This document shows, in pieces, positions 8,312 through 16,924 of a stretch of DNA of 64,000 bases; positions within the stretch are counted from its first letter, which is position 1; every line of letters begins with the position of its first letter. The notes under the pieces were generated by a model that was not told the origin of the DNA, made no database searches, and was given only the letters and a program-made list of their open reading frames with translations. The position numbers and the translations under genes are program-made. The DNA comes from Pelagihabitans pacificus (GTDB lineage Bacteria > Bacteroidota > Bacteroidia > Flavobacteriales > Flavobacteriaceae): assembly GCF_009371985.2 (NCBI RefSeq), contig NZ_VIKU02000005.1, positions 62,001 to 126,000 of the forward strand, written 5' to 3'.

Positions 8312-8722
8312 TTAAGGTGTTCCAGTAAATAGGGTGGTCACTTCCAAACGGTTGTTATCGGGGTCCAATGTTTCAAATTCGTAGTAACCATCACCAGTTT
8401 TTCTTGGTCCGTTTAATATAGGAAATCCGGCCGCTTGTAATTCAAAGGCCTTTTGGTCTACCTCGACCATGCTATCTACCCCAAACGCCAAGTGAATGAT
8501 ACCCTGATACTGTTTCCGTATCGTATCATTAGTATTTTCCGGAATGCCGGCCATCGACATCAGCTCCAAACGGGCACCGGATTTAAAACTCAAAAAATAA
8601 CTTTGAAACCCCTTGGTTGCGTTCTGGTATTTTTGATTTGGTATGCCCTCGAAATAGGTGGCGTAAAAGGTTTTCAACTCCTCCAATCGATTCGTCCATA
8701 TGGCGACATGTTCCAATATCAT
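8312..8722 (-). CDS. VOC (glyoxalase/dioxygenase superfamily) protein
   Basis: A 136-residue protein with two beta-alpha-beta-beta-beta halves. It starts MILEHVAIWTNRLEEL, with an early His, and ends GYYEFETLDPDNNRLEV, with the late acidic ligand. Candidate metal ligands are His5, the His in GIIHLAFGV and the Glu in NRLEV. The family includes glyoxalase I, bleomycin-resistance proteins and ring-cleaving dioxygenases; the specific reaction cannot be assigned. It lies between kynureninase and the MFS gene on the same strand. Confidence 0.85.
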   Translation of the reverse strand: MILEHVAIWTNRLEELKTFYATYFEGIPNQKYQNATKGFQSYFLSFKSGARLELMSMAGIPENTNDTIRKQYQGIIHLAFGVDSMVEVDQKAFELQAAGFPILNGPRKTGDGYYEFETLDPDNNRLEVTTLFTGTP

Positions 8723-8803
8723 TCGGTATGATTATTTCTTTTATCGAGTGTCAACGAAAAACCATTCTTTGAAAAGCATCTGCCAAATATTCGACCAGTA
8801 TGG

Positions 8804-10075
8804 TCAAACTTTTTCCAAAATACCCTTTTTCAACAGCTGGCCGAAACGATACATATCTTCAAACGAGCAGTAGAAAGGGGCGGGAGCCAAACGGATCACA
8901 TTGGGTTCGCGCCAGTCGGTAATGACTCCATTACTCATTAAGAAGTCAAACAAGGACCTTCCCTCCCCGTGCAGGAATACCGACAATTGACAGCCACGAT
9001 CCTTTGGTGTGATTATTTCAAAAGTGCTTTCGACCTCCTTGTCGATTTCGTGCAGGACAAACTCCAGATAGGCAACGATTTGGTTCCTTTTCGCGATCAA
9101 CGGAGGCATACCTACCTCTTCGAACAATTCCAATGACGCGAGATAAGGTGCCAATGATAATACCGGTGCATTGCTTATTTGCCATGCATCGGCATTCGGC
9201 ATGGGTTCAAATTCGGGCTTCATCAAAAAACGGGTCTCCTTTTTGGTACCCCACCAACCTTCAAAGCGCGGGATATCTTTTCGGTCCAGATATTTTTCAT
9301 GGATATACACCCCGGAGGCATTTCCAGGACCGCTGTTCATGTATTTATAACTGCACCAGGCTGCAAAATCGGCCCCCCAATCATGAAGCTTTAGTTCGAT
9401 ATTTCCCACTGCATGGGCAAGGTCCCAACCCACATAAGCCCCGACAGACTTCCCAGCCTCTGTAATTCGTTCGATATCAAATACCTGTCCGTTATAATAG
9501 TTTACCCCGCCGATCAACACCAAGGCCAACTCCTCGCCTATTTCATTGATTTTTTCAATCACATCCTCGGTACGCCAATGGTGTTCCCCTTTTCTTTTTT
9601 TGACTTCCACAATGGTTATTTCAGGATCAAGACCATGAAATTTCACCTGACTCTGAAACATATATTGGTCCGACGGAAACGCTTTTTCCTCACAAAGGAT
9701 CTTAAAGCGCTTTTTAGTGGGTCGATAAAAGGAAACCATCAATAAATGAAGGTTGACGGTAAGGGTATTCATTACCGTCACCTCGGCTGTCTTGGCTCCT
9801 ACTACTTTTGCCAAAGGTGCTGCCAACCGCTCGTGATAGTCCCACCAGGGTTTATCGGCATGAAAATGCCCCTCCACGGCCAATTCCTTCCAATCGGTCA
9901 TGACCTCATCTACAAACCTTTGGGTGCGTTTGGGTTGCAGGCCTAGCGAGTTGCCCGTAAAGTAAATCACCTCTTTACCACCGACTCTAGGAAAATAAAA
10001 CTCCTCTCGATACTTCCTTAAGGGATCGGCCAAATCCAGCGCTTGGGCAAATTCTAAGGTATTCTGAAACGACAT
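8804..10075 (-). CDS. kynU: Kynureninase
   Basis: PLP-dependent hydrolase (fold type I) cleaving kynurenine or 3-hydroxykynurenine to anthranilate or 3-hydroxyanthranilate plus alanine. Of 423 residues, the PLP lysine is Lys244 in WCSYKYMNSGPG and the pyridine-binding Asp is Asp218 in GWDLAHAVGN. FTGNSLGLQPK near residue 40 is the family N-terminal signature, and the C-terminal DWREPNVIRLAPAPFY is also typical. Together with kmo it gives two consecutive kynurenine-pathway steps. The GNAT gene starts upstream with a 30-base gap that holds a -7 box, so kynU may have its own promoter. Confidence 0.96.
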   Translation of the reverse strand: MSFQNTLEFAQALDLADPLRKYREEFYFPRVGGKEVIYFTGNSLGLQPKRTQRFVDEVMTDWKELAVEGHFHADKPWWDYHERLAAPLAKVVGAKTAEVTVMNTLTVNLHLLMVSFYRPTKKRFKILCEEKAFPSDQYMFQSQVKFHGLDPEITIVEVKKRKGEHHWRTEDVIEKINEIGEELALVLIGGVNYYNGQVFDIERITEAGKSVGAYVGWDLAHAVGNIELKLHDWGADFAAWCSYKYMNSGPGNASGVYIHEKYLDRKDIPRFEGWWGTKKETRFLMKPEFEPMPNADAWQISNAPVLSLAPYLASLELFEEVGMPPLIAKRNQIVAYLEFVLHEIDKEVESTFEIITPKDRGCQLSVFLHGEGRSLFDFLMSNGVITDWREPNVIRLAPAPFYCSFEDMYRFGQLLKKGILEKV

Positions 10076-10089
10076 AGCACAATTTTATT

Positions 10090-10097
10090 CAAAAATA
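10090..10097 (-). promoter_or_regulatory. -7 box (TATTTTTG, minus strand) for kynU
   Basis: Exact TAnnTTTG match in the 30-base gap between the GNAT gene and kynU, 14 bases before the kynU ATG. Confidence 0.45.
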
Positions 10098-10105
10098 CAA
10101 CTTCG

Positions 10106-10591
10106 TTAGGGAACATCGTTTGTTTGTCCGGGCAGGCGCATTTCGATAATGTGCTTCTTAAATCCGTATTTTTCATAGGCCTTTAGCGCAACAACGTTTT
10201 CGTCGTAAACAGTGAGCCGTATCTCCTTGAGCCCTTTCTTTAAGGCCCAAGCCCTCAACCGATCGATTACGGCAGCATTGATTCCCTGGCCCCGATAGTC
10301 GGGATGGGTATACATGAACCCCAAGTAGGCATAATCTTCATGATCTAGATAGGATCGCGCCTTTTTGATCCTGACGTATCCGGAAGCCACCAATTGGCTC
10401 CCTGTCTCGGCCACCACCACCAATGACTCCTCTGACGAGAGTAACACTTCCAAATCGTAATAGTTGACGGGATCGGGGCGTATGGTCGGGTCGAAGGGTC
10501 GCTCTGCCTGGATGATGCCTTGCTCAAATTGTAATAGGGTAGGAAGGTCTTTTAAGGTAGCTTCACGGATCTGGATCGATTTCCCCATCAT
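10106..10591 (-). CDS. GNAT family N-acetyltransferase
   Basis: A 161-residue single-domain acetyltransferase. The acetyl-CoA pyrophosphate-binding motif A is THPDYRGQGINAAVIDRL (R/QxxGxG/A type), preceded by the YAYLGFMYTHP strand and followed by LTVYDENVVALKAYEKYGF, the C-terminal signature with the conserved Asn and Tyr. Two consecutive Met codons (10591 and 10588) can start it. The substrate is unknown. It is 30 bases upstream of kynU on the same strand. Confidence 0.88.
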   Translation of the reverse strand: MMGKSIQIREATLKDLPTLLQFEQGIIQAERPFDPTIRPDPVNYYDLEVLLSSEESLVVVAETGSQLVASGYVRIKKARSYLDHEDYAYLGFMYTHPDYRGQGINAAVIDRLRAWALKKGLKEIRLTVYDENVVALKAYEKYGFKKHIIEMRLPGQTNDVP

Positions 10592-10629
10592 AGGCGATTA
10601 TTTTGGTTCAAGGTAGCAAATTTAATAGC

Positions 10630-10637
10630 TATTTTTG
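10630..10637 (+). promoter_or_regulatory. -7 box (TATTTTTG) for the O-methyltransferase gene
   Basis: Exact TAnnTTTG match 13 bases before ATG 10651. A TTTG lies at 10602-10605, spaced 24 bases away, somewhat wider than usual. Confidence 0.45.
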
Positions 10638-10650
10638 CCAAAACCATCCC

Positions 10651-11292
10651 ATGCATTTTCTTTCGCCCATACTGGAGGAGTATATTCGGAACAACTCAGG
10701 GGAGGAGCCTAAATTGCTTCAAGAGCTTACCCGGGAAACCCATTTGAAGGTATTACGCCCACGTATGCTTACGGGTCATTTTCAGGGAAGGGTCTTGAGC
10801 ATGTTTTCCAAAATCATCCGTCCGAAAAATATCCTGGAAATTGGCACCTATACAGGTTACTCGGCCCTTTGTTTGGCCGAAGGGATGCAAAGGGATGGAC
10901 AATTGCACACCATCGATGTGAATGCGGAACTGGTAGAAATGCAAAGAAGGTATTTTGACAAAAGTGGTTATGGGGAACAAATCGTGCAACATTTGGGGGA
11001 TGCCCTCGATATTGTTCCGACATTGGACCTTGTATTCGATTTGGTGTTTATCGATGCCGAAAAAATCGAATATCCCAATTATTTTGAGGCGGTGCTGTCA
11101 AAAACCGCATCGGGAAGCATTATTTTGTCGGACAATGTACTATGGACGGGAAAGGTAGTTGAACCATTGGACCCAAAGGACATCGTCACAAAAGTCTTGA
11201 TCGACTATAACAAAATGCTAAAGGAAGATAGCAGGGTCGAGACCGTTTTGTTACCCATCCGGGACGGGCTTACGTTGAGTAGGGTACTTTGA
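10651..11292 (+). CDS. Class I SAM-dependent O-methyltransferase (CCoAOMT family)
   Basis: The 213-residue product matches the caffeoyl-CoA/catechol O-methyltransferase-like family. Motif I is ILEIGTYTGYSALCLAEG (about residues 62-79); the metal-binding and substrate region is LVFIDAEKIEYPNYFE, followed by IILSDNVLWTGKV. The Asp residues in FIDAEK and SDN are the expected divalent-cation ligands. The start at ATG 10651 is chosen over the upstream TTG because a -7 box lies between them. It overlaps convergent PAP2 by 23 bases. Substrate unknown. Confidence 0.9.
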   Translation: MHFLSPILEEYIRNNSGEEPKLLQELTRETHLKVLRPRMLTGHFQGRVLSMFSKIIRPKNILEIGTYTGYSALCLAEGMQRDGQLHTIDVNAELVEMQRRYFDKSGYGEQIVQHLGDALDIVPTLDLVFDLVFIDAEKIEYPNYFEAVLSKTASGSIILSDNVLWTGKVVEPLDPKDIVTKVLIDYNKMLKEDSRVETVLLPIRDGLTLSRVL

Positions 11293-11830
11293 TACGTTGC
11301 CGAAGCCCGTTGAAGAGAAAAGCAAAACCGACGCCTACAAGGGCCCCGACCAAAATATCCAAGGGATAGTGCACCCCTAAATAAATGCGGCTGAAAGAGA
11401 ACAACAGCGGCCATAGAAATATGAAGTAAATCCATTTATATCGATCTCTAAGTAACAAGACTGCCATGGTCGCAATGCTGAAAGAAGATGCGGCGTGCCC
11501 TGAAAAAAAACTAAAATCGGTGGGAGTGTGCAAAATTCGAATCAACTGATTGATCTCCGTATCGTTGTTGGGCCGTAATCTACCGATGTATTCCTTGGTA
11601 GCATCGATGGCGAAAGCCACTGAAAGCACCATTAAAACAAGGAATAGAAGATTCCACCCTGCCCTTTTCAAATTATTTCTCCAGAAAATCAAGAATATAA
11701 TCAGTAGAAAAAGAGGTGTCCAAGTTCCAAATTTCGTGACCACTGACCAGAAAGCATCATACTCCTCTATCCCTAGTCCGTTAAGGTATATAAACGTTTC
11801 CCGATCCCATTGCTGCAACTGGTCTAGCAT
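11270..11830 (-). CDS. PAP2 family membrane phosphatase
   Basis: A 186-residue integral membrane phosphatase. The three-part phosphatase signature is visible: KEYIGRLRP (KxxxxxxRP), FFSGHAASS (PSGH-like) and SRIYLGVHYPLDILVG (SRxxxxxHxxxD). Around five hydrophobic helices are present. Such proteins dephosphorylate undecaprenyl pyrophosphate, phosphatidylglycerol phosphate or lipid A; which one applies here is unknown. It starts 7 bases after tatA on the same strand, so the pair is probably one transcript. Confidence 0.9.
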   Translation of the reverse strand: MLDQLQQWDRETFIYLNGLGIEEYDAFWSVVTKFGTWTPLFLLIIFLIFWRNNLKRAGWNLLFLVLMVLSVAFAIDATKEYIGRLRPNNDTEINQLIRILHTPTDFSFFSGHAASSFSIATMAVLLLRDRYKWIYFIFLWPLLFSFSRIYLGVHYPLDILVGALVGVGFAFLFNGLRQRIKVPYST

Positions 11831-11837
11831 AGAGGAA

Positions 11838-12176
11838 TCAGCTTCGTTTGATAGTCCCGCCTACATCGTCAAGCCCCTTCTTGATAGGGTCGATTTCCTT
11901 CTTGATATCATCGGCGATTCCGGAGCCGATGTTTTTCTTTACATCGTCGATATCCTTTTTGATGTCCGACACAAAACTCGTGTCGATACCTTGCTTATCG
12001 GCACTTCGTTGAATCTCTTGTTTGATATCCTCGGTCGCGTCCTTCAACTGTCGCATGCCTTTTCCAAGCCCCCTTGCGATATCGGGTATTTTATCGGCCC
12101 CGAATACCATCACCACGATGAACATGATGAAAAAGATTTCGGCTCCACTGATAAATAAAAAATGCGTTGATAACAT
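11838..12176 (-). CDS. tatA: Sec-independent translocase component TatA/TatE
   Basis: A 112-residue protein with a short periplasmic N-terminus, one transmembrane helix (about residues 13-27), then the TatA/B hinge and amphipathic helix FGADKIPDIARGLGKGMRQL with the conserved FG. The C-terminal tail is long, acidic and repetitive (SDIKKDIDDVKKNIGSG and similar units of period about 11). Length and tail fit TatA in Bacteroidota; no tatB or tatC lies next to it. A perfect -7 box ends 4 bases before the ATG, so the mRNA may be leaderless. The Tat-type signal of the M15 peptidase at 26732 is a plausible client. Confidence 0.9.
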   Translation of the reverse strand: MLSTHFLFISGAEIFFIMFIVVMVFGADKIPDIARGLGKGMRQLKDATEDIKQEIQRSADKQGIDTSFVSDIKKDIDDVKKNIGSGIADDIKKEIDPIKKGLDDVGGTIKRS

Positions 12177-12180
12177 GATG

Positions 12181-12188
12181 CAAATATA
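12181..12188 (-). promoter_or_regulatory. -7 box (TATATTTG, minus strand) immediately before tatA
   Basis: Exact TAnnTTTG match ending only 4 bases before the tatA ATG, which implies a near-leaderless transcript. Confidence 0.5.
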
Positions 12189-12210
12189 ATCAAGATAAGC
12201 GACACCACTA

Positions 12211-12238
12211 AAAAAGCCCCGTATATTACAGGGCTTTA
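12211..12238 (-). terminator. Terminator downstream of the M1 peptidase gene
   Basis: On the minus strand an AAAGCCC / GGGGCTTT stem with a 10-base loop is followed by a T run. It sits 21 bases past the M1 stop and before the tatA promoter. Confidence 0.75.
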
Positions 12239-12258
12239 TATCTTAAAAGATTTTAATC

Positions 12259-14577
12259 TTATTTACCCTTAATAGTTTCCTTTATCTTATCGAATTCCGA
12301 CGGCGCTTCTTTTTTGGGCCACGAATTGTTGGTCGTATCGATATCGGCAGTTTCCGCCTTGGGGTCTACCACGATACCGGTGAGCTCTTTCTGGGACGAA
12401 ATTACCACACTTACTTCCTTGTCATTCTTTCTCCATATTTCCGGCGGATAGGTGATATTTTCCGTAGTCCCGTCGGCATAGGTATATTCCACGATCAACG
12501 GCATCGGAATTCCTCCCGGTTTGTCGTAGGTTACCTCATAGAAATACTTGGGCTCCTTCACCTGGGCGCGTTCGGCCTCGGTCATATTGTCCATCATAAA
12601 TTCTTTCAACGTCTTGGAACTTTCCGATGGGGCCTTCCCTTTCAAGGCAGGGTCAAAATCCTCGCTGCCTTCCTCGGCCAAATATACCAAGGGGGGTAAA
12701 TCGGCTTCCGTGATATTTCGGGCTGCCATATATTCCTGCATCTTTTTCGTCGGTTTGTCCGAAACATAATATTTTTTGATACCCTTTACCCCAATATCTA
12801 CGTAGTCGGTGGTATAGAACCACGATCTCCAGTACCAATCCAAATCTACTGCAGAGGCGTCTTCCATGGTGCGAAAAAAATCCTCGGGCGTAGGATGTTT
12901 GAACATCCACCTTTTCGAATAAGTCTTAAAGGCATGATCGAACAACTCTCTGCCCATGACCGTCTCCCGAAGAATGTTCAAAGCGGTGGCAGGTTTTCCG
13001 TAGGCATTCGGACCTAATTGGTAGACATTCTCCGGATTCGACATAATCGGGGAAAGCGTGCTTTGGTCTCCGGACATGTAAGGGACGATTTTCGCCGGAT
13101 CCCCCCTTCTCGATGGGTATTTTTCATTGGGTGCAATGGCGTCCGGAAACTTCTCACCAAACTCCTGCTCGGCCATATATTGCATAAAGGTATCCAGGCC
13201 TTCATCCATCCATCCCCACTGACGTTCATCGGAATTTACGATCATGGGGAAGAAATTATGGCCCACCTCGTGGATGATCACACTGATCATACCATACTTG
13301 ACCCGGTCTGAATAGGTACCGTCTTCATTGGGTCGGCCATAGTTCCAACAAATCATTGGATATTCCATTCCCTGATTTTTGGCATGTACCGAAATGGCTT
13401 TGGGATAAGGATAATCGAAGGTATGTGCAGAATACGATAACAGGGTATGAGCCACGGCTTTCGTGGAGTACTCTTCCCAAAGCGGGTTGCCTTCCGGAGG
13501 GTAGAGCGATACCGCCATCACGTCTTTGCTACCGACCTTCACTGCCTGCATATCCCAAATGAATCGACGAGAAGTCGCAAACGCATAATCCCGTACGTTT
13601 TTAGCCTTAAACCTCCATGTTTTTTTGGCATCCGAAAAACCTTTGGAAGCTTCCTCGGCTTCTTCCTGCGTGACGATTATGACCGGTTTGTCATATGACT
13701 TTTTAGCCTTCTCATAACGCTTCATCATGTCTTTTGAAAAAACTTCCTTTCTATTCTGAAGGGTCCCCGTGGCGTCCAATACATGGTCGGCAGGGACAGT
13801 AATGTTTACCTCATAGTCCCCGAATACGAGAGCAAACTCGCCATTGCCCCAAAACTGGTGGTTTTGCCATCCCTCCACGTCGTTATAGACGGCCATCCTG
13901 GGAAAGAACTGGGCGATTACATAGGCCCTATGACCATCGGCGAATTCTTCGTATCCCGAACGTGCCCGGTCAACCGTATGGTCTGGAATATTGAAGTTCC
14001 ATTTGATGGAAAAGGATACCTGCTCCTTACTTTTTAAGGGTTGGGGCAAATCGATTCGCATCATGGTAAAATTGACAGTGTAAGGAAGCGGTTTCCCCGC
14101 ACCATCCTTAACATGCTCAATTACGAAACCACCATCAAAAGGCTCTCCCATATACTTTCCTGCAAAGGAGCCGGCCATTTCCGCCATGGGAACACCTCCC
14201 CCATTTTTTAATCTGGCCTTGGAATCTTTCGTTCGGATGTTCTGATCCAGCTGAACCCAAAGAAACTCCAAATCATCCGGTGAATTGTTGATATAAGTAA
14301 TTGTCTCCTCCCCATAAATTCGATGGTTTTTATCGTCGAGCTCTATATCCATCACATAATTCGCTTGCTGCTGATAGTAATCGGGGCCTGGGGCCCCTGA
14401 GGCTGAACGATAGGTATTTGGGGTAGAGAACAAATCGTATAGCTGTTGAAATTTGCTCTGATTGGTGTGCCCTGGCTCCTTCTCTTTCGGAGCCTCCTCC
14501 TGGGCCGTAGCCACCGCTGCAAGAAGGAGCAACGCCGACATGAGGCAATACTTGATTTTAGTCATCTTTATTGTCAT
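12259..14577 (-). CDS. Exported M1 family metallopeptidase
   Basis: A 772-residue gluzincin aminopeptidase-type protein with a signal peptide (hydrophobic residues about 9-24, cleavage near VATAQE). Start ATG 14577 or 14565. The zinc site is HEVGH at 436-440 with the third ligand Glu459 in WMDEGLDTF, matching HExxH-x18-E. The GxMEN exopeptidase motif appears as GMEYP, so Asn is replaced and strict aminopeptidase activity is uncertain. A long C-terminal region (about 590-772) is typical for Bacteroidota members. It is the last gene of a minus-strand group with DUF6702, 49 bases away, a pairing often seen in this class, and it ends at a hairpin terminator. Confidence 0.93.
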   Translation of the reverse strand: MTIKMTKIKYCLMSALLLLAAVATAQEEAPKEKEPGHTNQSKFQQLYDLFSTPNTYRSASGAPGPDYYQQQANYVMDIELDDKNHRIYGEETITYINNSPDDLEFLWVQLDQNIRTKDSKARLKNGGGVPMAEMAGSFAGKYMGEPFDGGFVIEHVKDGAGKPLPYTVNFTMMRIDLPQPLKSKEQVSFSIKWNFNIPDHTVDRARSGYEEFADGHRAYVIAQFFPRMAVYNDVEGWQNHQFWGNGEFALVFGDYEVNITVPADHVLDATGTLQNRKEVFSKDMMKRYEKAKKSYDKPVIIVTQEEAEEASKGFSDAKKTWRFKAKNVRDYAFATSRRFIWDMQAVKVGSKDVMAVSLYPPEGNPLWEEYSTKAVAHTLLSYSAHTFDYPYPKAISVHAKNQGMEYPMICWNYGRPNEDGTYSDRVKYGMISVIIHEVGHNFFPMIVNSDERQWGWMDEGLDTFMQYMAEQEFGEKFPDAIAPNEKYPSRRGDPAKIVPYMSGDQSTLSPIMSNPENVYQLGPNAYGKPATALNILRETVMGRELFDHAFKTYSKRWMFKHPTPEDFFRTMEDASAVDLDWYWRSWFYTTDYVDIGVKGIKKYYVSDKPTKKMQEYMAARNITEADLPPLVYLAEEGSEDFDPALKGKAPSESSKTLKEFMMDNMTEAERAQVKEPKYFYEVTYDKPGGIPMPLIVEYTYADGTTENITYPPEIWRKNDKEVSVVISSQKELTGIVVDPKAETADIDTTNNSWPKKEAPSEFDKIKETIKGK

Positions 14578-14626
14578 TTTTTTAGCGGCGTAAAATAAAA
14601 TTTTTTATAGGATTTGGTTATGAATG

Positions 14627-15136
14627 TTACAAGTTTAACATTCCTTTATTATTCTCTTTGATGAGGACAAAGCTTTTTTTGTTTCCGTTAATCTTAAAAT
14701 GTACGACATTTTGTTGCTCATCGAACAGGTCGGTCAGAATTTCATTTTGTACCTGTATTGATTTCGTTTGTGACAATTCGACATCCGGAACTTCCAAGTA
14801 ACAGACCATCACGTCATTATCGTACTTTTTCGCCAAAAAGGTAAAATCCCTGACCTCCCCATTCACTTCTACGACGAATTTGGCCCTCAAATATTTTTCA
14901 AGATAGTCACGGGCCAATTCCGACTCCTCCTCGGTGGCCAAGTTACCTTTGATATCGTACCGCTCCTGCAATACCTGTTCCATATCATCGATAAAAAGCC
15001 TACTGGTAATTTGAAGCGCGTTATCCTTTTCGGAATACCCGATATTCGTCACGCTCACATAAAATTTGTGGACCGTTGTGAACGCCAGTAGGGGCAGTAA
15101 CAGAAACAAAAGACCTTTCTTGCGCATTGGTAGCAA
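14627..15136 (-). CDS. Exported DUF6702 family protein
   Basis: A 169-residue protein with a signal peptide (MRKKGLLFLLLPLLAF, start ATG 15136 or 15127). The mature sequence opens HKFYVSVTNIGYSEK, followed by alternating beta strands and short helices. This matches the DUF6702 family of flavobacterial envelope proteins found next to M1 peptidases. No catalytic motif is seen. A -7 box lies 10 bases upstream, and it is probably co-transcribed with the M1 gene. Confidence 0.78.
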   Translation of the reverse strand: MLPMRKKGLLFLLLPLLAFTTVHKFYVSVTNIGYSEKDNALQITSRLFIDDMEQVLQERYDIKGNLATEEESELARDYLEKYLRAKFVVEVNGEVRDFTFLAKKYDNDVMVCYLEVPDVELSQTKSIQVQNEILTDLFDEQQNVVHFKINGNKKSFVLIKENNKGMLNL

Positions 15137-15146
15137 TTATTTAAAG

Positions 15147-15154
15147 CAAAAATA
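15147..15154 (-). promoter_or_regulatory. -7 box (TATTTTTG, minus strand) for the DUF6702-M1 unit
   Basis: Exact TAnnTTTG match 10 bases before the first Met codon of the DUF6702 gene, within the 45-base gap to the preceding gene. Confidence 0.45.
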
Positions 15155-15181
15155 AACAAATCATGTGCCAAAAATCAGTTC

Positions 15182-15955
15182 TTAATCCAACCCATTGTTT
15201 TTGCGATAGAGCAGACTTCTTTTTCGCATCATTTCCCATATTTTTAGTTGGTCTTTGGAGTCCACTGCCTCTTGAAAACCGGTATCTACCTCGCAGAAAT
15301 ACATAAAATCGTCGATTTTGTCTCGAGGAATCCTCAAATCGCTCACAATCAAGGAATCGGCATAAAATGCGCGTACCCGTTCTGTACGTGCGTATTTTTT
15401 TTCGACACCGACCAACCGTTTTAAACGCTTTGTTCGCCCGGATATCGCATTGAAAACGAAATCAACGCTTCTGGCATCGGTAGCGGTCATCAATTGGCGT
15501 TCTGTCTGATTGGGAAGTTCAACATAGGCATTGGGCAGATTTAAGGTAGATGCGGTAACAACGGGACCGGTCTGAATCCGATCTGCATCGCGTCGCATGT
15601 CGCCGGTAAGGTTGTAGGGCATTACGATAACCTCGTCCAACTCATTGATTGCTTCTTCCAGGGGAATGGAGAGAAACCTGCTCTCTAGCATTTCAAGGGT
15701 CACTACCAACTCCTTTCTTTGGAATTGTACTGCCGAAAAAACGATGGTATCGTTTAATTTGGCGGTAATCGAAAAATACCCGTCGATATCGGTAATTGCA
15801 GCCCGTTGTGAGCTGATGTTCAATACATGTGTTGCTGCCACGTCCCCATCCTTGCTATAGACCCTTCCTTCCAATTTTTTGGAAAGTACGGTCTGTGCAC
15901 CCATGGTACACCCTATCAATAAGAAAGCAAGTAGGAGAAACTTATTTTTCGGCAT
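15182..15955 (-). CDS. Exported carboxypeptidase-regulatory-like domain protein (paralogue 1)
   Basis: A 257-residue protein with a signal peptide ending near CTMGAQ; the Cys may instead be a lipidation site. An N-terminal CarboxypepD_reg-like beta-sandwich (about residues 28-110; LEGRVYSKDGDVAATHVLNIS, YFSITAKLNDTIVFSA) is followed by a basic linker. A C-terminal helical module contains LIVSDLRIPRDKIDDFMYF. The upstream neighbour has the same architecture and the same C-terminal motif, so the two arose by tandem duplication; their frames overlap by 14 bases. This domain is common at the N-terminus of TonB-dependent receptors, but no barrel is present here. Confidence 0.8.
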   Translation of the reverse strand: MPKNKFLLLAFLLIGCTMGAQTVLSKKLEGRVYSKDGDVAATHVLNISSQRAAITDIDGYFSITAKLNDTIVFSAVQFQRKELVVTLEMLESRFLSIPLEEAINELDEVIVMPYNLTGDMRRDADRIQTGPVVTASTLNLPNAYVELPNQTERQLMTATDARSVDFVFNAISGRTKRLKRLVGVEKKYARTERVRAFYADSLIVSDLRIPRDKIDDFMYFCEVDTGFQEAVDSKDQLKIWEMMRKRSLLYRKNNGLD

Positions 15956-16703
15956 TCAACTCTTCCAAGTATGTTTTACTATGGGTGACCAGAAAGTCGA
16001 TCAGCTGAAACTCGTTGTCCTTTTTCAACAGGGACTGTGCCGGTGTCTTCGTATCTACGTACAATAAAAAACTATCTATCTTATCCTGTGGAATTCTTAG
16101 ATCGACCACGAAAAACTCATCATCGTAGACTTGTCGTAACACATCACTTAATTTCAGCGGAGTTCTCTCGGTTTCCTTCTCTTTGGACCCGGCCTTCAAA
16201 AGCGCCTTAAAAATATTTACAAAATTGACACCATCGGTCATGCCCCTTTCAATCTGTGATCGTGCGATGTTTTGAACCTCCGTAGAGCGGTCGGTTTCGT
16301 ATTCGTACTTTTTAAACTCGTTGCTCTTTACCTGCAAAAATCGCTCCTGCTCTTCCGGGGTCACAATGACCTCATCCAACTCGGTCACCTTTTCATTCAC
16401 CTCGACCACCAATCGGTTATTCTCCAATATTTCATCGGTAATCTTCACCACCATTAGTTGGTAATTCACCGCTGTGAAAGCCAGTTCGTCCCCTTCTTTG
16501 ACCCTAATTGCAAACCTTCCGTTATCATCTGTAATGGTAGCGCTTTCCGTAGTTATATTGATGACGTTCTCGTTCGGTACGTTTACATTGCGATAAATGA
16601 CCTGCCCTCGCAATAGCACACGGTCTTCTTGCCCGATTACGGTAAGCGTTGCTAAAAAAGTAAGGAGGAAGAATAGGGTATATCGAATTGTAGTTGTTTT
16701 CAT
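15942..16703 (-). CDS. Exported carboxypeptidase-regulatory-like domain protein (paralogue 2)
   Basis: The 253-residue product begins at ATG 16703, which gives a clean signal peptide (MKTTTIRYTLFFLLTFLATL, cleavage near VIGQED); the longer upstream frame would bury it. The CarboxypepD_reg-like sandwich spans about 28-115 (LLRGQVIYRNVNVPNENVI, ELDEVIVTPEEQ), followed by a charged linker and the shared C-terminal module FFVVDLRIPQDKIDSFLLY. It is paralogous to the next gene and translationally coupled to it by a 14-base overlap. Function unknown; periplasmic or surface location is inferred. Confidence 0.8.
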   Translation of the reverse strand: MKTTTIRYTLFFLLTFLATLTVIGQEDRVLLRGQVIYRNVNVPNENVINITTESATITDDNGRFAIRVKEGDELAFTAVNYQLMVVKITDEILENNRLVVEVNEKVTELDEVIVTPEEQERFLQVKSNEFKKYEYETDRSTEVQNIARSQIERGMTDGVNFVNIFKALLKAGSKEKETERTPLKLSDVLRQVYDDEFFVVDLRIPQDKIDSFLLYVDTKTPAQSLLKKDNEFQLIDFLVTHSKTYLEELNAEK

Positions 16704-16924
16704 TCGTAATTGTTTATCTGTTCCAAAACGGACAGCTTGGAAGCACATCGGATTCAATCGGGACTATCGAAGTATCGGGATGGCATTTTTCGCAAGGATA
16801 AAGAAAATATAAGTTAGGGGGATAAAAAAGCCCTCACCTCTAAACTTTTGTTAATTTGTTCCGAAGTCCCGGTCCAATCGGCCATAGTTATTAGGCACCG
16901 TAAAAAATGATTCGAAGCCCACAC

